64,000 bases of DNA from Flammeovirgaceae bacterium 311. Its GTDB lineage: Bacteria; Bacteroidota; Bacteroidia; Cytophagales; Cyclobacteriaceae. The notes beneath the pieces were generated by a model. That model did no database searches. It had not been told where the DNA came from and worked only from the letters and a program-made list of their open reading frames with translations. Where the stretch lies: assembly GCA_000597885.1 (NCBI GenBank), contig CP004371.1, positions 3,488,501 to 3,552,500 on the forward strand, given 5' to 3'. Below, in pieces: positions 25,763 through 32,298 of the stretch (its first letter is position 1; the number at the start of each line of letters is the position of its first letter). Made by a program: the position numbers and the translations under genes.

Positions 25763-27343
25763 CTAATTGACATACTTATCCCAGAGGCCGTATTTCTCTG
25801 TTTTAGGTCCTCCTGGTATGGCCAGTGCTGCAACGATCAGGCCAGCTACCGCACCACTGATATTCAGCGTCAGTGTACTGTCGTCTGTTAACCAGGGGCC
25901 AATCGCCACCACCAAACCCAGCAGCACATTTCCCCAGCGGCCTATGCGAAATACCTCACCCATGCAGATCACGGAAACAACAATGATCAAAGCTCCTGCT
26001 ACGTGATTGATATGCGCTGCCATAGCTTCTATAGGTACACCGAAAGTAGCCGGAGCAAACATCAGCCAGAGTCCTAACAGAGAGGAAACGATAAGTGTCC
26101 AGGGAAAGCTCATCCCCCAGATAGAAGCTTTGTACACCTTGCCCGGCATTTGCGGAAACTGCATCAGCTTAGGAGAGCGTTCGTCCTTATTCATTTCAAA
26201 GGGTTCGCCGCCCTTCCAGAACACCTTCCAAAGGTTGTCGCCCCGCTTCTTCGCCTGCACCATGTGCTGGCCCATGGCAACTACTTCATCGGCTTCCAGT
26301 GGAATCATGGGCAGCATAATGGCCGCTGCCAGCAGGCAGAAGGTGCACCATTCGCCCACCAGTACCGGCTGTGAGATCACCAGAAAGATGTGCACCAGGC
26401 CCAGTGGAATGACCAGAATACCAAAAACTGCCACCATCCAGGGCATGGTGCGCCAACGGCTGGGGCTGCCCATAAAGCCCATCAGAAATTCGAAGGTGTA
26501 GGCCAGGGCACCCATGGCCCCATCGGAAATAAACACGGAGTGCGACATTTTTGAATTCAGCACCTGGCGGGTGCTTTCACCAAAGAATGGATCCCATGCG
26601 TGGCCGATATACCCAAGCTGAAAAGCTCCCAGGTAGCGGGAGACGCCCCAGCCGGCAAAGGCCAGCACGATCATAATCCAGCGCTGTGGCCAGCTGGAGG
26701 GGTTGTAGGTCCAGCCGGGAGGCACCTCCGAACCCATCTTCATGTACATGATCATGTTGGGCATGCCCGGAATCAGGATGGTGAGGGAAATTACCAGCAT
26801 GCCAATGAGGGTGTTGTTGAGGTAGCCGGCTGCAGTAGGCGACCAGAACAGCACCGGAGCCATGCTAAGCCAAATACCGATAAAGCAGCAGATCCAGAGG
26901 CTAATAGGCCTGTTGGGGCTAAGCGAGCGCCAGCCGAAGAAGATCAGCCCAAGACCACTGAGGATATCGCTCCATTTCATGAACAGGATGCGCTGCTCCA
27001 GGCTGAGCCAGAGATCGCGTCCACCGCTGGGATCTACCGTGCCCCTGGCATAGCTGAAGGTTAGGGGCGAAAGCACCATCCATACGCCCAGCATGATGAT
27101 AGCCCAGTAGATCCAGAGTGTTTGCATGTGGTGCATATGCAGCATGTTCTGGCGCATCTCCCTGTCCATGTGCATGCTGCCGCCCGTTTTATGCTGGTGC
27201 TGCTTTTCGTGATGGTCTTCCTTTTGATCATCCCCTGACTGCATCTTTTGCTGATGCCTTCCCACTTGTTTTTCAGCCATCGGGCGGCTAACGCCCCGCA
27301 TGCCCATTCCACCCCCTTTTCCTTTTTTATCCTGATGCTTCAT
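25763..27343 (-). CDS. VKOR-like membrane protein with SPW repeats and a His/Met-rich N-terminus
   Basis: The protein has 526 residues. Residues 1-75 are soluble and rich in His, Met, Lys and Gln (HHEKQHQHK, MLHMHHM), a likely metal-binding tail. Several membrane segments follow; GVWMVLSPLTF, GIWLSMAPVLF and GLWLMFAPATF resemble SPW repeats. EWCTFCLL carries C333 and C336, the redox CXXC of vitamin K epoxide reductase-type enzymes, but the loop cysteine pair usual in VKOR is not visible in the 250-275 region. It may drive thiol oxidation or metal-linked redox work at the inner membrane. The gene 101 bp upstream on the same strand encodes a Cys-rich copper-binding protein, so a role in copper or metal handling is inferred. 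Confidence 0.78.
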   Translation of the reverse strand: MKHQDKKGKGGGMGMRGVSRPMAEKQVGRHQQKMQSGDDQKEDHHEKQHQHKTGGSMHMDREMRQNMLHMHHMQTLWIYWAIIMLGVWMVLSPLTFSYARGTVDPSGGRDLWLSLEQRILFMKWSDILSGLGLIFFGWRSLSPNRPISLWICCFIGIWLSMAPVLFWSPTAAGYLNNTLIGMLVISLTILIPGMPNMIMYMKMGSEVPPGWTYNPSSWPQRWIMIVLAFAGWGVSRYLGAFQLGYIGHAWDPFFGESTRQVLNSKMSHSVFISDGAMGALAYTFEFLMGFMGSPSRWRTMPWMVAVFGILVIPLGLVHIFLVISQPVLVGEWCTFCLLAAAIMLPMIPLEADEVVAMGQHMVQAKKRGDNLWKVFWKGGEPFEMNKDERSPKLMQFPQMPGKVYKASIWGMSFPWTLIVSSLLGLWLMFAPATFGVPIEAMAAHINHVAGALIIVVSVICMGEVFRIGRWGNVLLGLVVAIGPWLTDDSTLTLNISGAVAGLIVAALAIPGGPKTEKYGLWDKYVN

Positions 27344-27444
27344 ATATAAGCCACAAATAATTTAGATGTATTTGCGCTATGGAAACGCAAAAGCACCAGC
27401 CTCCGGGGAAGCCAGTGCTTAGAGCAATCAATAGGTTTGATTTT

Positions 27445-27777
27445 TTACATACGGGCACCGGCGTAGCTGCGACAGGCTTCTTCGCATTCGCGGCAGGCAC
27501 GGGCGCATTCCTGGCAGTGGTCATGCTTATGCTGGGCACATTCATCACCACAGGCACGGCATATTTCTGCGCAGAGTTGCAGAATAGCACCTGCATTATC
27601 AGAATGGGAAGCTACAAAGCTGGCCGCCAGATGGCAAATTTTTGCACAATCGCGGTCCAGGCGAATGCAACGTACCATCATTTTCACATTATCTTCTCCC
27701 AGGCAGGCATCTGCGCACATTTCACAGGCTGCAGCACATTGTGCCAGTTTTTGGAGCAATTCTCTATTGTGAGCCAT
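27445..27777 (-). CDS. Cys-rich four-helix-bundle copper-binding protein
   Basis: The 110-residue protein has no signal peptide and holds many Cys in helical spacing (CAAACEMCADAC, CRACGDECAQHKHDHCQECARACRE), the pattern of the DUF326/Csp-type four-helix bundles that store Cu(I) along their core. The cytosolic form resembles Csp3 or YhjQ. It is upstream of the His/Met-rich VKOR-like gene on the same strand, and both would suit copper storage or detoxification. Zinc binding cannot be excluded. Confidence 0.88.
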   Translation of the reverse strand: MAHNRELLQKLAQCAAACEMCADACLGEDNVKMMVRCIRLDRDCAKICHLAASFVASHSDNAGAILQLCAEICRACGDECAQHKHDHCQECARACRECEEACRSYAGARM

Positions 27778-27973
27778 GATTAAAAAGTTTGATGATTTAA
27801 AAAATTGACTACTTCATTAACCTCATCCTTGAAGTTATGTTTATGTATTGCATACTTGAAAGGCTTTAAAGCTGTACGAGCTTCTGCTTTTTTGAAAACA
27901 TTCTTCCCCCGCCACAAAGCTTAGCTTCTCTCCCAGAACTTACAATAAAATGACTACAGCAACTACTGTAAAA

Positions 27974-27997
27974 AAATGCGCCATATCAGGCGCATTT
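27974..27997 (-). terminator. Terminator-like hairpin beside repeat copy A
   Basis: Arms AAATGCGCC (27974-27982) and GGCGCATTT (27989-27997) pair perfectly around a 6-nt loop; on the minus strand a run of Us follows. It has no plus-strand gene before it. It would end a minus-strand transcript that begins to the right and includes repeat copy A. Confidence 0.6.
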
Positions 27998-28015
27998 AAA
28001 TGAATTTTATGATTG

Positions 28016-28089
28016 TGGTGCCCCAGAACGGACCTATATCGAACTTTATGGTTGAAGATTTGAAGCGGGTGTTGCAGTTTTATTCAGAA
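28016..28089 (-). repeat. 74-bp repeat copy A, tRNA 3'-end-like element
   Basis: It is about 90% identical to 29209-29282. Read on the minus strand it ends GTTCGA ... TCCGTTCTGGGGCACCA, resembling the T-arm, acceptor strand and CCA of a tRNA with 4 extra bases in the T-arm; no matching 5' half is present. A terminator hairpin follows on that strand. It could be a tRNA remnant, an old integration scar or a small RNA. Confidence 0.6.
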
Positions 28090-28234
28090 TTTAACTATTT
28101 ATTCTGATGAATTAAAGGTTTTAGATCCACCAAAACTACATATGCTTGAATTTCATTGATTCATCATTTATGTTGTATGCTTTAATAGTGTGATCAGTTA
28201 ATACAAACAGGTCCAACCACCCTTAACGACAGGC

Positions 28235-29143
28235 ATGTTATCTTCCTGGTTTAACATTGGTTCAAATCAAGACCCGCTATCTGCTTTGAAAAGAAAGATG
28301 TTCAAGGCCTTCTCAGAAATGGACATTGGTGACAGGGAGTTTATGTTGAATAGCCTTTCTCCAACTGTTGGTATAAAAACAGCAAGAACAAAGGATGAAA
28401 AACTACCTGTTGGCTCCTCAAAAATTGGGGGCCAGCCAGATTTACCTCCCAACATAGACTGGCCACGGTTCAACAATGAACCTCTATCTTTTTGTGCTCA
28501 GTACAACTGTTTGGAATTTAACCGCTACGACAAAAATTATTTATTACCTTCAGAAGGCATGCTGTATGTTTTTGTCTACGTCGACAAATCATGGCCAGGT
28601 TTTCTTAATACAGATGGCAGTTACAAAATTATTTATACAGGCAACCACAACGAAATATTCAGAAGGCCATTTCCCCAGAGCTACTTCAAAGAAAGCATAT
28701 TTGAAACTGCTAAAATTGATTACTTCCAGTTTTACACACTACCTGATGACGAGAACTATAAGCTTATTGAACTAAGAAAAAAATACCTCCACTTCTCAAA
28801 TTATTATGATAATGCTACAGATATTATATACAATGTAACAGGCCAGGCTGCTGATAACTATCATCAACTATTAGGAGAGGACAGGTCAGTTCAAAGTAGC
28901 GTTGTTTGGGAGTTCGCAGCGAAGGCTTTAAACATTAGAACAAGTGAAGACTATGAAACCAAGAAGCATCTTATTGATGAATTGAAGAAAGATTATATAA
29001 TGCTCTTACAACTCGACTCAGGTGATAAGAATACAAGTCTTGCAAAGTTTGGAGGTAGCAGTGTTATGTATTTTGGCATCAAGCCAGAAGATTTAAAGCA
29101 AAAGAGGTTTGATCAAACCATCCTTGCTTTCCAGGGAACTTAA
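28235..29143 (+). CDS. DUF1963 (YwqG-like) protein
   Basis: The 302-residue protein has no signal peptide. SSKIGGQPDLPPNIDWPRF is the DUF1963 hallmark, with LSFCAQYNC, GMLYVFVY and the C-terminal LAKFGGSSVMYFGIKPEDL as usual. The family function is unknown and it acts in the cytosol. The gene lies alone between two copies of a 74-bp direct repeat, and its terminator-like hairpin overlaps the start of copy B. Its codon use looks more AT-rich than the flanking genes, which would suit a recently acquired cargo gene, but this was judged by eye only. Confidence 0.85.
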   Translation: MLSSWFNIGSNQDPLSALKRKMFKAFSEMDIGDREFMLNSLSPTVGIKTARTKDEKLPVGSSKIGGQPDLPPNIDWPRFNNEPLSFCAQYNCLEFNRYDKNYLLPSEGMLYVFVYVDKSWPGFLNTDGSYKIIYTGNHNEIFRRPFPQSYFKESIFETAKIDYFQFYTLPDDENYKLIELRKKYLHFSNYYDNATDIIYNVTGQAADNYHQLLGEDRSVQSSVVWEFAAKALNIRTSEDYETKKHLIDELKKDYIMLLQLDSGDKNTSLAKFGGSSVMYFGIKPEDLKQKRFDQTILAFQGT

Positions 29144-29173
29144 AATAACCTTCCTCGAGAAAGCTGAAAAAAT

Positions 29174-29209
29174 AAAAAAAGGGACAACTGAAGAAGTTAT
29201 CCCTTTTTT
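29174..29209. terminator. Bidirectional terminator after DUF1963 gene / beside repeat copy B
   Basis: A-run, GGGACAACT, 4-nt loop, AAGTTATCCC and T-run form a stem with one mismatch. It suits termination of the DUF1963 gene on the plus strand and, on the minus strand, of a transcript covering repeat copy B. Confidence 0.7.
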
Positions 29210-29282
29210 GGTGCCCCAGAGCGGACTTATCTCGAACGTTTTGGTGGAAGATTTGAAGCGGGTGTTGCAGTTTTATTCTGAG
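29209..29282 (-). repeat. 74-bp repeat copy B, tRNA 3'-end-like element
   Basis: This is the second copy of the element at 28016-28089, 1193 bp away in the same orientation. On the minus strand it ends GTTCGAGATAAGTCCGCT followed by CTGGGGCACCA; removing ATAA would leave a regular T-loop, T-stem, acceptor strand and CCA. The distal 25 bp, which are not tRNA-like, are the best conserved part. Confidence 0.6.
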
Positions 29283-29431
29283 ATGAAAAGTAATGAACCA
29301 AAACCCACTCAACCCAAACTCCATCATAAGGGGGGAGGCTCTCCATCAGTATTTCAACCCTCCTGATGCTCTCCGCGAGTTTGGTTCACTTTTCGCTAAT
29401 TTAGCAGTAACCAAAAACATTGAAAATAAGA

Positions 29432-29962
29432 ATGGGTAATATTGAAATAGTTAGAGTAACACAAATTGACATAGACCAATTACAAAATATTGGCAGGCAG
29501 ACTTTCGCTGAAACTTTTTCTTCTGGCAATAGTGAAGAAAATATGAAAGAATACTTAGACAATTCATTTTCTAAAGAAAAATTGAAAACTGAACTGTCTG
29601 ACAAGAACTCCGAATTTTATTTTGCAGTACTTAGTGATCAAGTAGTAGGATACTTGAAGGTCAACCTCGGGCAATCACAGACTGAAATGCAAGACGAGAA
29701 TGCTCTTGAAATCGAACGGATATATGTTTTAAAAGAATATCATGGAAAAAAGGTTGGGCAACTACTTTACGAAAAGGCACTGGAGATTGCTGAGCAAAAA
29801 GATGTAGACTTCGTTTGGTTAGGCGTTTGGGAGGAAAATCCAAGAGCAATTCAGTTTTACAAGAAAAATGGTTTTGTGGAATTCGCCAAGCACATTTTCA
29901 AATTAGGGGAGGACGAGCAGACAGACATCATGATGAAATTACAGATGAATAAAAGTAGATGA
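29432..29962 (+). CDS. GNAT-family N-acetyltransferase (PaiA-like)
   Basis: ATG at 29432 (MGNIEIVRVTQIDID) is chosen over TTG at 29420. The 176-residue protein contains the GNAT core: FYFAVLSDQVVGYLKV, ALEIERIYVLKEYHGKKVGQLLYEKALEIA with the acetyl-CoA-binding Q/R-x-x-G-x-G/A-like loop (HGKKVGQ), and the terminal WLGVWEENPRAIQFYKKNGF. The layout resembles spermine/spermidine acetyltransferase PaiA. The substrate is not known. It stands alone, with the tRNA-Leu gene convergent behind it. Confidence 0.92.
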   Translation: MGNIEIVRVTQIDIDQLQNIGRQTFAETFSSGNSEENMKEYLDNSFSKEKLKTELSDKNSEFYFAVLSDQVVGYLKVNLGQSQTEMQDENALEIERIYVLKEYHGKKVGQLLYEKALEIAEQKDVDFVWLGVWEENPRAIQFYKKNGFVEFAKHIFKLGEDEQTDIMMKLQMNKSR

Positions 29963-30020
29963 AAGTAGCTGATAACTGTTTAGACCATGCCCTGAAGCTT
30001 TGTTAAGAACAGGAACAAAA

Positions 30021-30049
30021 AAAGCGGCAACCATTAAAGATGCCGCTTT
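30021..30049 (-). terminator. Terminator of tRNA-Leu
   Basis: Arms AAAGCGGCA (30021-30029) and TGCCGCTTT (30041-30049) form a 9-bp stem with a U-run on the minus strand, 3 bp beyond the tRNA end. Confidence 0.85.
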
Positions 30050-30051
30050 CG

Positions 30052-30133
30052 TGCCCATGGAGGGACTCGAACCCCCACGCCTTTCGGCACATGTACCTGA
30101 AACATGCATGTCTACCAATTTCACCACATGGGC
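30052..30133 (-). tRNA. tRNA-Leu (anticodon CAG)
   Basis: The minus strand folds as a class II tRNA of 82 nt: acceptor GCCCATG/CATGGGC with discriminator A, D-arm region TGGTGAAATTGGTAGACA, anticodon loop TTTCAGGTA giving CAG, a variable arm (TGCCGAAAGGCG) and T-arm GGGGGTTCGAGTCCCTCC. CCA is not encoded. Confidence 0.95.
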
Positions 30134-30558
30134 ATGTGTAAATTGAGAGGCAAAAGTAATGCACACTTTGATTGTATGCAATACCTCTTTCGTAAATATT
30201 TTTTACTCACACAGAAATAATGCATAGCTAAAAGTGAGCATGGCTACATGGTTATGGTCCCTGGTACTATTATCTCCAAGAAAAAGCAGGTCCAACTCGC
30301 CCATGTCAGTAGAGTTATAGTTGTACCTTAAATTAAAAAACACCCTGGCGCTGGGCCGCTGCCTAAAGCCCCTTAACAACTCCATAGTCTGTAGAGCGAA
30401 CCACTGCTTTAATTACATACCCCCCTTGTTTGCCCAATCCTACAGACATTAAAAAGGGCTGCTTCCGCTAAACAATCTCTGCTTTAAGCTGGTCTTATGG
30501 TGTACGGGATAAATTTTGCAGATCATCCACCGGATAACAGCCACTAAATCAGATAGGT
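30134..30558. other. Intergenic region before the DJ-1/PfpI gene
   Basis: Mostly without a recognisable gene. A short minus-strand frame that looks like the end of an outer-membrane protein is listed separately. Confidence 0.5.
30203..30385 (-). pseudogene. Possible remnant of an outer-membrane beta-barrel C-terminus
   Basis: Sixty codons read ARVFFNLRYNYNST, GELDLLFLGDN and HVAMLTFSYALFL, alternating polar and hydrophobic residues as in barrel strands. There is no signal peptide and the length is far too short for a barrel. It could be a degraded gene end or chance. Confidence 0.25.
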
Positions 30559-31182
30559 ATGAAGGAGCAGAAAGTGTACAGATCGGGAATATTACTTTAC
30601 CCTGGCGTGGAAATATTAAATGTGGCAGGCCCTGCAGAAGTGTTTGCTGCTACAGAAAACTTTAACGTGGTGAGTATAGGTATCAACACAGAGCCCGTAA
30701 AGGCAAACAAGGGTTTTACACTTGTACCTGACTACAGCCTGGAAGATTGCCCCTACCTGGATGTGTTGGTAATACCAGGTGGTGCCATAGAAAAAATACA
30801 AAGCAACAATGATGTACTACTGTGGCTTCAGGCAATGTCTATCAAGACCAACCTGCTTCTGTCAGTCTGCACAGGAGCCTTTTTACTGGCAGCTGCCGGC
30901 TTGCTGGACGGCAAAACCTACACAACCCACCATCAGTTTATCGACAAGCTGCAAAGTCTTGCACCATACGGAAAAGCCATCCGAAATCTGCGCTATACCG
31001 ATAGCGGAAATATTATAGCCACTGCCGGCGTTTCGGCAGGAATTGAAGGGGCGCTGCATGTGGTAAGGCGGCTCACAGGAGCCGGCACTGCACTGAATAC
31101 AGCCTCCCGTATAGAATACCCCTACTGGCAGCAAGCCTCCCAGGGAGTCCACAAAACTACCATCGCTGCACCCGGGTACTGA
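30559..31182 (+). CDS. DJ-1/PfpI-family protein (isonitrile hydratase-like)
   Basis: The 207-residue cytosolic protein has the class I glutamine-amidotransferase-like fold: GILLYPGVEILNVAGPAEVF, LDVLVIPGGAIEKI, and the nucleophile elbow LLSVCTGAFLLAAAGLLDGK with the reactive Cys in SVCTGA, followed by TYTTHHQ and IATAGVSAGIEGALHVV. These match the sub-group that includes isonitrile hydratase and the N-terminal halves of AraC-like regulators; no DNA-binding domain follows. The exact reaction is unknown. It stands as a single gene. Confidence 0.88.
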   Translation: MKEQKVYRSGILLYPGVEILNVAGPAEVFAATENFNVVSIGINTEPVKANKGFTLVPDYSLEDCPYLDVLVIPGGAIEKIQSNNDVLLWLQAMSIKTNLLLSVCTGAFLLAAAGLLDGKTYTTHHQFIDKLQSLAPYGKAIRNLRYTDSGNIIATAGVSAGIEGALHVVRRLTGAGTALNTASRIEYPYWQQASQGVHKTTIAAPGY

Positions 31183-31331
31183 AAATACAAATCTCTGGGG
31201 CAATAAATAACTTTGGTATTCGTATACCTACGAAAAATCTTTATCTTGCAAGCCTCCGAAGTGCGGAATAAACAAATTGTAATATTCTTAGATCAACCCA
31301 ACAAGGGCTTGCATAGTAACAGAATAGCGCT

Positions 31332-31961
31332 ATGAAATTTTTGAGCAAACATTTTCTTTGCCTGTGTATGCTGTTAAGCATGGGCTACTCCCTACAGGCA
31401 CAAGACGGCACGAACAGCAGTTTGTCCAGGCAATTCCAGAACATGAAGGAAGGAGCCAATAATTACCAGGAGTACAAAGTGGTGAGAGAAAGGAACCTGG
31501 ATGAGTTTTGGAAAAATGTACAGGATACCATTGCTGCCAGACAAAGGCAAATGCTGGAATCCAGACAGCAAATTCAGGATCAGCAGCTGGAGATTAAGCG
31601 GTTATCCCAGGAAATTAATGAACGCAACCAGGAGTTAGAAGAGAGCGAAGCTGAAAATGCTACAATACAGGTGCTGGGCATGAATATCCAGAAAGAGGCT
31701 TATGTTACCTTTAACTGGGTGGTGATTGGTCTTTTATTACTGATACTGGCTGTGGTACTCTATAACCATCGCAACAGCAAACGCTTTGCTGTTCGCAAAC
31801 GCAGTGAATTTGAAATGCTGGAGCAGGAGTTTCAGGACTTTAAGAACCGCTCCCGCGAACGTGAAACCAAGCTGATGCGCGAACTGCAAACCGAACGTAA
31901 CGCAGTTGAAGAACTTAATCAGCAGCTGGTAGCCGCCCAGAGAGGCAAGCCCGGGGTATAA
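31332..31961 (+). CDS. Coiled-coil single-pass membrane protein
   Basis: The 209-residue protein has a signal peptide (LCLCMLLSMGYSLQA), an extracytoplasmic coiled coil rich in Gln, Glu and Arg (about residues 55-110), one membrane segment (VVIGLLLLILAVVLY, about 130-145) and a second, cytosolic coiled coil (FEMLEQEFQDFKNRS onward). I do not recognise a functional domain. It could be a structural or signalling link between periplasm and cytosol. A clear terminator follows it. Confidence 0.8.
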   Translation: MKFLSKHFLCLCMLLSMGYSLQAQDGTNSSLSRQFQNMKEGANNYQEYKVVRERNLDEFWKNVQDTIAARQRQMLESRQQIQDQQLEIKRLSQEINERNQELEESEAENATIQVLGMNIQKEAYVTFNWVVIGLLLLILAVVLYNHRNSKRFAVRKRSEFEMLEQEFQDFKNRSRERETKLMRELQTERNAVEELNQQLVAAQRGKPGV

Positions 31962-32298
31962 TAATCTGTTGCAAAAAAATATAAAGCCAGCCTTTGGGGC
32001 TGGCTTTTTTAGCCTTACCCCACTGGGGGAATTACTATATCTATCTAAAACAGCCCCCCGTTATCTGGCAAAAGCTTCAGCTGAATTAAAAAAAAGAAGC
32101 TGAAACTTTCTGACTGCCAGGCCCATAGGTTGATTTTAATGGATGGTTCCGGTGTAAAAACACGGCGTTTGGCACGTGTATACTGCCTACTAAATTAATT
32201 TCTTTATTTTTACAACAGAGTGAATCTATGCATGAACTATTTTAGTTAAGCTATAGTAATTCATACAATACCTGTCTCAACAATTCTCTCCTAAAAAT
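31962..32298. other. Intergenic region before the histidine kinase gene
   Basis: It holds the terminator at 31983-32010. TTTG at 32168 followed 18 bp later by TAAATTAA resembles a weak -33/-7 pair for the kinase gene. Nothing else is recognised. Confidence 0.4.
31983..32010 (+). terminator. Intrinsic terminator after the coiled-coil gene
   Basis: Arms AAAGCCAGCC (31983-31992) and GGCTGGCTTT (31998-32007) with a 5-nt loop and T-run. Confidence 0.9.

Larger units (their letters stand above)
27778..28234. other. Non-coding region with hairpin and repeat copy A
   Basis: No gene is supported. It holds a stem-loop at 27974-27997 and one copy of a 74-bp element at 28016-28089 (both listed). The rest is AT-rich upstream sequence of the DUF1963 gene. 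Confidence 0.6.

Noticed and set aside
28016-29282. Calling the two 74-bp elements functional tRNAs
   Set aside because: Only a 3'-end-like part exists, with extra bases in the T-arm and no anticodon or D-arm.
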